Made by a program: the position numbers and the translations under genes
Assembly: GCA_023416055.1 (NCBI GenBank)
Contig: JAEZIH010000235.1
Location: 1-9,408, forward strand
From: Pseudomonadota bacterium
GTDB lineage: Bacteria > Pseudomonadota > Alphaproteobacteria > Caulobacterales > Caulobacteraceae
DNA length: 9,408 bases
Reading direction: 5' to 3'
The notes under the pieces: generated by a model
What the model was told of the DNA's origin: nothing
Databases searched by the model: none
Seen by the model: the letters and a program-made list of their open reading frames with translations, nothing else
In this document: in pieces, positions 1 to 6,222 of the stretch
Numbering within the stretch: position 1 is the stretch's first letter
How the letters are laid out: each line of letters opens with the position of its first letter

Positions 1-450
1 GTCCAGCTCCTGGGTCGAGGCCCAGTTGAAGGCCGTGATGTGCTCCTCGGTGACCATCGGGTCGTTGAGCTCATCCTTCTTGTAGTAGAATTCGATGATC
101 GAGCGCGGCAGGGGCGTGCCCTCGTCGATGCCCAGACGCTGGCTCATCGAGCCGGCCACGATGTTGCGGCACACCACTTCCAGCGGGATGATCTCCACCT
201 CGCGGATCAGCTGCTCGCGCAGGTTCAGCCGCTTGATGAAGTGATTGGTCACGCCGATGCCGTTCAGGCGCGACATGATGAATTCGCTGATCCGGTTGTT
301 GATCACGCCCTTGCCTTCCAGCGTCGCCTTCTTCTGGGCGTTGAAGGCGGTGGCGTCGTCCTTGAAGTACTGGATCAGCGTGCCGGGCTCGGGGCCCTCG
401 TAGAGGATCTTGGCCTTGCCCTCGTAGAGCTTCTTGCGCTTGACGTTCAT
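1..450 (-). CDS. purC: SAICAR synthase (PurC), C-terminal part missing
   Basis: Phosphoribosylaminoimidazole-succinocarboxamide synthase, a cytoplasmic de novo purine enzyme that joins CAIR to aspartate using ATP. The first 150 residues are visible and the gene runs off the left edge; the family is usually about 235-255 residues. The translation opens [14 protein letters not shown], with the ATP-site lysines and glycine typical of the family. It continues with the [11 protein letters not shown] and [10 protein letters not shown] segments and the SAICAR synthase signature [15 protein letters not shown] at residues 87-101. I chose the ATG at 450; an in-frame GTG lies two codons upstream, and neither has a strong Shine-Dalgarno. 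It diverges from the DUF1476 gene across 246 bases. In related genomes purS and purQ usually follow purC, which would place them left of the window (inference). Confidence 0.97.
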   Translation of the reverse strand, partial: MNVKRKKLYEGKAKILYEGPEPGTLIQYFKDDATAFNAQKKATLEGKGVINNRISEFIMSRLNGIGVTNHFIKRLNLREQLIREVEIIPLEVVCRNIVAGSMSQRLGIDEGTPLPRSIIEFYYKKDELNDPMVTEEHITAFNWASTQELD

Positions 451-696
451 CTTCACGGGTCCAGCGGGGCGCGCCAGAAACGAAAATCGCGCGGCCAGCG
501 CGGAGGGTCTGGGCGGCGCGATCCGGAATCGGGCGGGCGGGAGAATTCGACGGGCCCTCCCTTACCGGAACGCGGGCTGCGACACAAACGGCAGGTCGGT
601 TGAACCGCAAGGGTTTCCGTTGCGTTCGGCAATGGGGGGACTATAGACCTCCAACCGCGGCCACTTCGCGCCGCCTGACGGAGCCTGAAGACCCCC
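451..696. promoter_or_regulatory. Divergent purC / DUF1476 promoter region
   Basis: This is the longest gene-free stretch, 246 bases between two divergent genes. On the plus strand TTGCGT (620-625), a 16-base spacer and TATAGA (642-647) make a reasonable sigma-70-type promoter for the DUF1476 gene, with an expected leader of roughly 40 bases. A perfect interrupted palindrome, CGGTT-G-AACCG (597-607), sits just ahead of it. A near-hairpin GAACCGCAA / TTGCGTTC (602-627, one bulged base) overlaps the -35 box. One GANTC site (GAATC) lies at 526-530. No convincing -35/-10 pair for purC was found on the minus strand. Promoter and operator roles are inferred from sequence only. Confidence 0.4.
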
Positions 697-1020
697 ATGA
701 CCACCTTCGACGATCGGGAAAAGGGCTTTGAGTCCAAGTTCGCCCTCGATCAGGAACAGGAATTCAGGGCGGTCGCCCGGCGCAACAAGCTGCTCGGCCT
801 GTGGGCGGCCGAGAAGATGGGCCTGTCGGCCGAGAGCGCCGACCAGTACGCCGGCGCCGTGGTCCGCGCCGACTTCGAGCAGCCAGGCGAGGAAGACGTC
901 TTCCGCAAGATCGCCCAGGACTTCGAAGGCGCTGGCCTGACCGTCTCCGAGGGTGAAATCCGTCGCAAGATGGACGAGCTGGCCTCGGTCGCCCGCGAGC
1001 AGATCCGCAACGACGGTTGA
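697..1020 (+). CDS. DUF1476 protein, ATP synthase zeta-subunit type
   Basis: A 107-residue, soluble, charged, helix-rich protein of the DUF1476 family. Family members include the zeta subunit described as a natural inhibitor of the F1Fo-ATPase in Paracoccus denitrificans; in other alphaproteobacteria the inhibition is reported to be weak or absent, so the role here is uncertain. The family hallmarks are visible: an N-terminal FDDREKGFESKFA segment (residues 4-16, the region corresponding to the inhibitory N-terminus) and ARRNKLLGLWAAEKMG (residues 27-42), followed by acidic helices. Length is close to the family norm. The ATG is preceded by GGAG at 680-683 and GAAG at 687-690, both usable ribosome sites. 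It diverges from purC, a conserved arrangement, and is followed by a hairpin before the converging FAS1 gene. Confidence 0.93.
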   Translation: MTTFDDREKGFESKFALDQEQEFRAVARRNKLLGLWAAEKMGLSAESADQYAGAVVRADFEQPGEEDVFRKIAQDFEGAGLTVSEGEIRRKMDELASVAREQIRNDG

Positions 1021-1026
1021 ACCGAC

Positions 1027-1058
1027 GAAAGGCCGCAGCCTTGCGGCCGCGGCCTTTC
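1027..1058. terminator. Hairpin between convergent genes, probable terminator
   Basis: A perfect 10-base inverted repeat, GAAAGGCCGC (1027-1036) and GCGGCCTTTC (1049-1058), with a 12-base loop, starts 6 bases after the DUF1476 stop. An alternative tighter hairpin pairs GGCCGC (1031-1036) with GCGGCC (1043-1048). The U-rich element is only the TTT inside the arm and there is no free T tract, so intrinsic termination is plausible but not textbook. By symmetry it could also act on FAS1 transcripts arriving from the other side. Confidence 0.55.
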
Positions 1059-1130
1059 AGGACGGATCGATTGGGGACGACCCGTCGCCGGCGCCGTGTG
1101 GGGGAGGGGCGACGCCGGAATTCCTGCCCG

Positions 1131-1709
1131 TCAGCGAGGCGCGGCCACCGCGTCCACCGCGTGCACCACCCCGTTCGACGCCGCCACGTCCGCCTCGACC
1201 ACGCGCAGCATTCCGCCCGCCCCGTCGGTCAGTTCCAGCGAACCGTCGGCGGCGACCTTCACCGTCAGCGTCCCGCCCTCCAGCGTCGTCAGCGCCAGGC
1301 TCCCGCCGCCTGCCTCGACGCGCTCGATCAGCCGGGCCCCGTCCAGCCGGCCCGGAACCACATGATAGGACAGCAACCGCCGCAGCTCCGGCAGGCCCGC
1401 CTCGCTGGTCAGGAACTCGCGCCGTTCGGCCGGGATCTTCTCGAAGGCGGCGTTGGTCGGCGCGAACAGGGTGAACGGCCCGGCCCCGTCCAGGGTCTCC
1501 GCCATGCCCGCCGTCTGCAGGGCGCTTACCAGGGTGGTGTGCTCGGCGTCGCGCGAGGTCAGGTCCAGCACCGTCTCGCCTGACGGCGCCGCCGGTTCGG
1601 CGGCGGGAGGCCGGGCGGCCGGCTTCTCCGGCGCCGCCTCGCGATCGCACCCCGCGAGGACCAGCGTCATCGCCGCCAGCGTCGCGGCCGCAGGACGTAT
1701 GCAGGTCAT
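1131..1709 (-). CDS. FAS1 (fasciclin) domain lipoprotein
   Basis: A 192-residue exported protein. A basic N-terminus and hydrophobic stretch end in a lipobox L18-A19-G20-C21, so Cys21 should be acylated after signal peptidase II cleavage. Residue +2 is Asp, which in E. coli would favour inner-membrane retention; this rule may not hold in alphaproteobacteria. A Pro/Ala-rich linker (about 25-44) leads to one FAS1 domain (about 47-190) with its conserved blocks: FTLFAPTNAAF (79-89, H1 region), YHVVPG (115-120) and GVVHAVDAV (180-188, H2 region). FAS1 domains mediate adhesion or protein contacts at the cell surface; the specific partner is unknown. The ATG has a good GGGAGG site five bases upstream. 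It lies 93 bases downstream of the hypoxanthine glycosylase on the same strand and may share its transcript. Confidence 0.93.
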   Translation of the reverse strand: MTCIRPAAATLAAMTLVLAGCDREAAPEKPAARPPAAEPAAPSGETVLDLTSRDAEHTTLVSALQTAGMAETLDGAGPFTLFAPTNAAFEKIPAERREFLTSEAGLPELRRLLSYHVVPGRLDGARLIERVEAGGGSLALTTLEGGTLTVKVAADGSLELTDGAGGMLRVVEADVAASNGVVHAVDAVAAPR

Positions 1710-1769
1710 TCCAGCCTCCCTCCAACGCCGTTCTCCCGGGCGTCATGAGGAATATGGCTCAGGCTGGAA
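1709..1769 (-). promoter_or_regulatory. Inverted repeat able to mask the FAS1 ribosome site
   Basis: On the minus strand TTCCAGCCT (1769-1761) is exactly complementary to AGGCTGGAA (1717-1709), with 43 bases between. The downstream arm covers the last three bases of the GGGAGG ribosome site (1720-1715) and the A of the FAS1 start codon. If both arms are in one transcript, pairing would block initiation. This is a sequence observation; a chance match of this length is possible in such GC-rich DNA. Confidence 0.25.
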
Positions 1770-1802
1770 AAGGATGCGTCGCTGCGGCGATTTTGTGCGT
1801 GG

Positions 1803-2294
1803 TCACGGCAGGAAGCGCGCCAGCACGCCCCACGCCTCCGCCTTCTCGCCGTACGGCCGCGTGTGCGCCGGGCTGGAGGACGGCAGGTCGATCAGCTCCG
1901 CCCCCGTCTCGCCCGCCAGCACCGCCCGCCCCAGCCGCGCCGCCGTTCCGCCGTTGAAGGCCACCGCCCGCAGGGCCGGCAGGCCGGCGACAAGGCCTCT
2001 CAGGTCCGCCTCCTCCGGCCGCCGGATCGCCGCGTCCAGGCTGCCGGGCCGCTCGGCGCTGGCCACCACGTCCCACAGGCCGATCCCGGCCGCCCGCAAG
2101 GCGGCCAGCCGCTGGTCGTAGGGCAGGGCGGCCAGGTCGCGCCCGATGACGCCGCCGACCAGCCGCCAGAACGCGTTCCGCGGGTGTCCGTAGTACTGCC
2201 CCGCCTTCAGCGAGGCGTCCCCCGGCAGGCTGCCGAGGATGAGCAGCCGCGTCCCGGCGTCGACGACCGGCTCGAAGGCCCGCTTGCGCGTCAC
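1803..2294 (-). CDS. Hypoxanthine-DNA glycosylase, UDG superfamily family 6 type
   Basis: A 163-residue cytoplasmic DNA repair enzyme of the uracil-DNA glycosylase superfamily, best matching the family 6 group described as hypoxanthine (deoxyinosine) DNA glycosylases. Motif 1 is GSLPG at residues 21-25, then SL (28-29) and YYGHPRNAFW (34-43); Asn40 is the likely key active-site residue. Motif 2 is LPSSSPAH at 137-144, in place of the HPS/HPA loop of other families. It should excise hypoxanthine formed by adenine deamination or by incorporated dITP; activity on uracil is not expected from the family but cannot be judged here. The start is GTG at 2294, whose GTGA overlaps the purB stop by 4 bases, pointing to translational coupling. 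The same frame stays open far upstream inside purB, but that part is only a shadow. Next downstream is the FAS1 gene. Confidence 0.88.
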   Translation of the reverse strand: MTRKRAFEPVVDAGTRLLILGSLPGDASLKAGQYYGHPRNAFWRLVGGVIGRDLAALPYDQRLAALRAAGIGLWDVVASAERPGSLDAAIRRPEEADLRGLVAGLPALRAVAFNGGTAARLGRAVLAGETGAELIDLPSSSPAHTRPYGEKAEAWGVLARFLP

Positions 2295-3592
2295 CCGGCC
2301 CCGAACACCCGCTCGAACACCGTGTCGACGTGCTTGGTGTGGTAGCCGATGTCGAACAGCGCCTCCAGCTGCGCCTCCGGCAGGATCACCCGCGGATCGG
2401 CCTTGAGGAAGTCCAGGAACCGTCCCTCGCCGCGCCACACCTTCATGGCGTTCTCCTGCACCGCCGCATAGGCGTCCTCGCGGCTCACCCCGGCCTGGGT
2501 CAGGGCCAGCATGACGCGCTGCGAGTGCACCAGCCCGCCCAGGCGGTCGAGGTTCTTCGCCATGTTGTCCGGATAGACGTTCAGCCGCTCGACCACGCCG
2601 GCCAGCCGGTGCAGGGCGAAGTCCAGGTGGATGGTGGCGTCCGGCCCGATGCCGCGCTCGACCGACGAGTGGCTGATGTCCCGCTCGTGCCACAGGGCGA
2701 CGTTCTCCATCGCCGGCGTCACCGCCGAGCGCACCAACCGGGCGAGGCCGGTCAGGTTCTCGGTCAGGATCGGGTTGCGCTTGTGCGGCATGGCGGACGA
2801 GCCCTTCTGGCCCTTGTCGAAGAACTCCTCGGCCTCCAGCACCTCGGTGCGCTGCAGGTGGCGGATCTCCACCGCCAGCCGCTCCACCGACGAGGCCACC
2901 ACGCCCAGCGCCGCGAAGAAGGCGGCGTGCCGGTCGCGCGGGATCACCTGGGTCGACACGGGCTCGACCTGCAGCCCCATCTTGTCGGCGACATAGGCCT
3001 CCACCGCCGGATCGACGTTGGCGAAGGTCCCGACCGCGCCCGAAATGGCGCAGGTGGCGATCTCCTCGCGCGCCGTGACCAGCCGCCGCCGCGCCCGCTG
3101 GAACTCGGCGTGATAACCGGCCAGCTTCAGGCCGAAGGTCACCGGCTCGGCGTGGATGCCGTGCGAACGGCCCACGCACGGGGTCAATTTGTGCTCCTTC
3201 GCCCGGGTCTCCAGCGCCGCCAGCACCCGGTCGACGCCCTCGATCAGCAGGTCCGCGGAACGGCTCAGCTGCACCGCGAAACAGGTGTCCAGCACGTCCG
3301 AACTGGTCATGCCCTGGTGCAGGAAGCGGGCCTCGTCGCCGACGATCTCCGCCACGTGGGTCAGGAAGGCGATGACGTCGTGCTTGGTGGTGCGCTCGAT
3401 CTCGTCGATGCGGTCGGCGTCGAACACCGCATCCTTGCCCTTGGCCCAGATCGCCTCGGCCGCCTCGACCGGGATGACCCCCAGCTCGGCCATCTTTGTC
3501 GCGGCGTGCGCTTCGATCTCGAACCAGATCCGGTACTTGGTCTCCTGCGACCAGATGGCGACGGCGTCGGGGCGGGAATAGCGCGTGATCAT
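2291..3592 (-). CDS. purB: Adenylosuccinate lyase (PurB)
   Basis: A 433-residue cytoplasmic lyase of the fumarase/aspartase superfamily. It releases fumarate from SAICAR (the product of PurC) and from adenylosuccinate, giving AICAR and AMP. Visible motifs are TKHDV (69-73, His71 in the substrate site), TSSD (96-99), GRSHGIHAEP (141-150, His144 the likely catalytic histidine) and the superfamily signature GSSAMPHKRNP (264-274) carrying the flexible-loop serine. Length fits the B. subtilis/alphaproteobacterial type. The start is the ATG at 3592. No Shine-Dalgarno precedes it, and a TTGACT box lies about 30 bases upstream, so the message may be nearly leaderless (inference). The stop TGA overlaps the GTG start of the hypoxanthine-DNA glycosylase. 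It diverges from the GST gene. Confidence 0.98.
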   Translation of the reverse strand: MITRYSRPDAVAIWSQETKYRIWFEIEAHAATKMAELGVIPVEAAEAIWAKGKDAVFDADRIDEIERTTKHDVIAFLTHVAEIVGDEARFLHQGMTSSDVLDTCFAVQLSRSADLLIEGVDRVLAALETRAKEHKLTPCVGRSHGIHAEPVTFGLKLAGYHAEFQRARRRLVTAREEIATCAISGAVGTFANVDPAVEAYVADKMGLQVEPVSTQVIPRDRHAAFFAALGVVASSVERLAVEIRHLQRTEVLEAEEFFDKGQKGSSAMPHKRNPILTENLTGLARLVRSAVTPAMENVALWHERDISHSSVERGIGPDATIHLDFALHRLAGVVERLNVYPDNMAKNLDRLGGLVHSQRVMLALTQAGVSREDAYAAVQENAMKVWRGEGRFLDFLKADPRVILPEAQLEALFDIGYHTKHVDTVFERVFGAG

Positions 3593-3600
3593 GGGCGCGT

Positions 3601-3629
3601 CGTGTCGGTCCCGGGGCCCCGCGAGTCAA
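3601..3629 (-). promoter_or_regulatory. Candidate purB promoter, possibly giving a leaderless mRNA
   Basis: Reading the minus strand, TTGACT (3629-3624) is five of six to the -35 consensus. Seventeen bases on lies GACACG (3606-3601), a poor -10. Transcription would start very near the purB ATG at 3592, which has no ribosome site. The TTGACT overlaps a GANTC site (3623-3627), and the spacer holds the palindrome CGGGGCCCCG (3612-3621). The -35 is good, the rest weak. Confidence 0.35.
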
Positions 3630-3721
3630 GCGCAGCTTGTGCGTCGGCCCCGTGAACTCGGCCATCCGCGGGTGGCGCGGGGACCCGTTGCGGCCTACTC
3701 CTGACGCCGACGGAGGGACTC

Positions 3722-4369
3722 ATGGAACTGATCATCGGACCGCGCCTGTACTCCACCTGGTCGCTGCGCCCGTGGCTGGTGCTGAAACGCTGCAAGGCCG
3801 ACTTCACCGTCCGCGAGATCGATATCTATTCGCCCGAGGGCCAGGTCGAGCTGGAGCGCATCTCGCCCTCCCGCCTCGTGCCGCTGCTCAAGGTCGAGGG
3901 CGAAACCATCTGGGACTCCATGGCCATCGCCGTCTGGTGCGCTGAACGCTATCCGGAAACGCCGCTCTGGCCCTCCGATCCCCACGCCCGCTGGCTAGCC
4001 CGGTCGGCGGCCTGCGAGATGCACGGCGGCTTCATGGGTCTGCGCACCGACTGCGGCATGGGGCCGGACCACACCATGGTCGGCCCCGACCGCTCGCCCA
4101 TGCCCGCAAGTCCCGCGGTCGAGCGCGACATCCGCCGCATCGTCTCCCTGTGGCGCGAAATGCGCGCCCGCTTCGGCGCCGGCGGCCCGTACCTGTTCGG
4201 CGAATGGTCGGTCCCCGACGCCTTCTTCACCCCGGTGGCCACCCGCCTCCGCCACTACCAGGTCGACCTCGCCGCTTTCGGGGACGAGGACGGCGCGGCC
4301 GCCTCCTATCGCGACGCCCTGCTGGCCCAGCCGGACTTCCTTGAATGGACCGCAGAAGCCTTGCGTTAA
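3722..4369 (+). CDS. Glutathione S-transferase family protein
   Basis: A 215-residue soluble protein with the two-domain GST layout. The thioredoxin-like half (about 1-78) begins with a beta strand into LYSTWSLRPWL (9-19), characteristic of an uncharacterised proteobacterial GST subgroup; Ser11, Thr12 or Ser14 is the likely glutathione-activating hydroxyl. The cis-proline is VP at 53-54, and the glutathione-contacting pair is Asp65-Ser66 within IWDSMAI. The all-helical half (about 88-215) carries the N-capping-box-like SVPD at 163-166 in EWSVPDAFF. Physiological substrate is unknown; GSH-dependent detoxification or isomerisation is the general expectation. A strong GGAGG (3712-3716) sits five bases before the ATG, and a GANTC site (3717-3721) lies between them. 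It diverges from purB. Confidence 0.92.
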   Translation: MELIIGPRLYSTWSLRPWLVLKRCKADFTVREIDIYSPEGQVELERISPSRLVPLLKVEGETIWDSMAIAVWCAERYPETPLWPSDPHARWLARSAACEMHGGFMGLRTDCGMGPDHTMVGPDRSPMPASPAVERDIRRIVSLWREMRARFGAGGPYLFGEWSVPDAFFTPVATRLRHYQVDLAAFGDEDGAAASYRDALLAQPDFLEWTAEALR

Positions 4370-4447
4370 CCGCGCGCCGGAACCGCGCCTTAAGACAACG
4401 CCGCTATCCGTGGACCCTCAGCCGCTCACGTGCGTTCAGGGTCAGTC

Positions 4448-4558
4448 ATGACGATGCCCGTTGAACATCCCCAGCCTCGCCGACCCAGCCTGATGGTCTA
4501 CGGGCTGATGATCGTGATCGCCTGCTGCCTGCCGGCCCTGCTGCTGGTCGGGCTCTAG
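4448..4558 (+). CDS. Putative 36-residue single-pass membrane protein
   Basis: A short ORF in the GST-to-transglycosylase gap. It begins with ATG at 4448, preceded by AGGG (4438-4441) at a six-base spacing, and ends at TAG 4556-4558. The peptide has a polar, Pro-rich head with an RRPS segment (residues 11-14) followed by an uninterrupted hydrophobic stretch (about 15-36: Leu, Met, Val, Ile, with Cys26-Cys27 and Pro29), a textbook single transmembrane helix. The arginines before the helix predict a cytoplasmic N-terminus. Third codon positions are mostly G or C, as in the real genes. I do not recognise a family and assign no function. Its stop and that of the converging transglycosylase lie in one CTAG palindrome. 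A second ATG at 4454 would have poorer spacing. Support is composition, ribosome site and topology only. Confidence 0.6.
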   Translation: MTMPVEHPQPRRPSLMVYGLMIVIACCLPALLLVGL

Positions 4559-6222
4559 CCGCCGACCGCCGGGGTCGAGGCCATCTCCAGCGGCTGGACC
4601 GGCTCGGGCGGCACATAATCGAGCGACAGCGGGATCAGGGTCGCGCCCGAGGCTACGGCGTCGAGGGTGTTCAGCGGCCGTCCGTTCAGCCGCTGATAGA
4701 TCCAGTAGGCCGCAACCACCTTCTCCACATACTCACGCGCCTGCGGCACGTCGATCGTCTCGATCAGCAGCAGCGGGTCGGCGTCCTGGCCCAGCTTGCG
4801 CACCGCCGCCACCATCGGGCCGGGCCCCGCGTTGTAGGACGCCGCCACCCTCAGCAGGTCGCCGTTGATGGCCGGCATGGCCAGCACCTTGTTGACATAG
4901 GCCTGGCCCAGACGGGCGTTCACCGCCGGGTCGTACAGCCGGTCGGGGTTGCTCACGAACGAACGGTCTCCCGCCAGTTCGGCCGCCGTGGTCGGCATCA
5001 CCTGCATCAGGCCGTAGGCCCCCACCGCCGAGCGCGCCCGGGCGTTGAAGTCGGTCTCCTTGCGGGCGATGGCGTAGACCAGCGACCGCTCGATGGTGAA
5101 GCCGCCTTCTGGCTGGATGTCCGGCTGCGGATAGCGCATCGCGTCGATCCGGCGGGCGTCCTCGCTAACGCCGGTGACCCGCGGGCCGAGAGCCCGGCCC
5201 AGGGCGGCCCACAGCTCGCGGGCCCGGTCGTTCAGGGCCGAGCGCAGGCCGGTCCGCAGCTCGTCCCGGGCGTCCGCCCCGCGGCCCACTTCGTAATAGG
5301 CCACCGTGCGCCGGGCACGGTCGTCCGAGCGGATGAAGGCCGCCAGCTCCTCGGCGTCGACGCCCGGCTCCTCCGGCTCCCACGAGGCGCGTTGCAGCAC
5401 CGCCTCGTAGGGCCGCGGGCCCAGATTCTCGATGACCGGCTCCTCGCCCAGCTTCCGCAGGGCGATCTGGCCGTAGAAGGTGGCCGGCCAGGCGCCGGCG
5501 CGGCGCAACAGGCGCTGCACGTGGTCGTGCTGGCCGGACTGGCCGGCGCTGCGGGCCGCCCAGAAGGCCGCGCCCGACCGCACCCAGCCATCCTCGGTCG
5601 GGTCGTCCAGCACGCGTTCGAAGGCGGTCTTGGCGCGGGCGAACTCGCCCAGCCGGTACTGGGCCAGGCCCACCACCCACCAGTCGCCGATCTGCTCGCC
5701 CAGGGTCACGGCCCCGTGCAGGTCGTCGTTGTTCAGGGCGATGCGCGCGACCTTGGTCGGGTCGTTGGCCGAGGCCCCGCCGCCGGCCGCCACGACGCTC
5801 GACCAGCTGCGGCCGCTGACGCTCGAGGGCCGCCGCGGCTCGGGCGCGCCGTCCGGGCGCCTCCGCAGGGCCAGGTTGTAGGCGCGCGGCGCCACCGGCA
5901 GGTCGGAATACTCCTCCAGCCACGCGGCCAGTTCATCGTAGGTGGCCGCATAGTCGGGGTGGAACAGGCGCTCGAACTCCACCTGCCCCAGCAGCACGCG
6001 GTCCTGCGCCTGCCGCGCCGAGGCGCGCGCCGCCTCCAGGTCGCCGCGCCGCAGGGCGTCGAAGGCCGTGGTGTAGCTCAGGCGGTCCGCGGGGCTCAGG
6101 GCCGAGACCACGCTGCGGCGGTCGTTCTCGTCGGCGTGGGCGGGTAGGGCGGCGCCTATACAAACGGCGAACGCCAGCGCGGTCCTCGACGCGGAAAAAG
6201 CGCGGCGGAAATCAAACGGCAC
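4555..6222 (-). CDS. Periplasmic soluble lytic murein transglycosylase, Slt70-like
   Basis: A 555-residue exported enzyme that cleaves the MurNAc-GlcNAc bond of peptidoglycan to form 1,6-anhydroMurNAc ends. Residues 1-30 form a signal peptide ending ALPAHA, with cleavage expected before Asp31. Residues about 40-360 are a helical, superhelix-like region with repeat character (for example the Leu-Gly-Glu-Phe-Ala segment near 191-195). The SLT catalytic domain is about 375-515: the catalytic glutamate is Glu389 in AIARKETDFN, then GAYGLMQVMPTTA (401-413) and AASYNAGPGPM (460-470), the three family 1 motifs. The C-terminal tail is Pro-rich. The start is GTG at 6222, preceded by AGAGGGG (from 6239) on this strand. 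It reads in the same direction as the uracil glycosylase upstream (147-base gap) and converges on the small membrane ORF, overlapping it by 4 bases. Confidence 0.95.
   Translation of the reverse strand: MPFDFRRAFSASRTALAFAVCIGAALPAHADENDRRSVVSALSPADRLSYTTAFDALRRGDLEAARASARQAQDRVLLGQVEFERLFHPDYAATYDELAAWLEEYSDLPVAPRAYNLALRRRPDGAPEPRRPSSVSGRSWSSVVAAGGGASANDPTKVARIALNNDDLHGAVTLGEQIGDWWVVGLAQYRLGEFARAKTAFERVLDDPTEDGWVRSGAAFWAARSAGQSGQHDHVQRLLRRAGAWPATFYGQIALRKLGEEPVIENLGPRPYEAVLQRASWEPEEPGVDAEELAAFIRSDDRARRTVAYYEVGRGADARDELRTGLRSALNDRARELWAALGRALGPRVTGVSEDARRIDAMRYPQPDIQPEGGFTIERSLVYAIARKETDFNARARSAVGAYGLMQVMPTTAAELAGDRSFVSNPDRLYDPAVNARLGQAYVNKVLAMPAINGDLLRVAASYNAGPGPMVAAVRKLGQDADPLLLIETIDVPQAREYVEKVVAAYWIYQRLNGRPLNTLDAVASGATLIPLSLDYVPPEPVQPLEMASTPAVGG

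Noticed and set aside
1057..1746. A 229-codon minus-strand frame overlapping the FAS1 gene
   Set aside because: The translation is Gly/Arg-rich without domains, while the overlapping frame encodes a lipobox and FAS1 motifs with a good ribosome site.
2330..3655. Plus-strand open frame of 441 codons opposite purB
   Set aside because: It is a shadow of purB, whose catalytic signature is intact on the minus strand.
1803..3665. A 620-codon open frame that could be read as a glycosylase with a very long N-terminal extension
   Set aside because: Above 2294 the frame is an out-of-frame shadow of purB, rich in Arg, Gly and Ala with no domain. The glycosylase homology begins right after the GTG at 2294.
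4370..4447. CtrA-type (TTAA-N7-TTAA) or EcfG-type (GGAAC) promoter ahead of the small ORF
   Set aside because: Single half-sites such as GGAAC (4379) and TTAA (4389) occur, but no second half at the right spacing was found.
5392..6147. Plus-strand open frame of 251 codons opposite the transglycosylase
   Set aside because: It has no recognisable motif and lies wholly within the coding sequence for the signal peptide and helical region of a well-supported gene.
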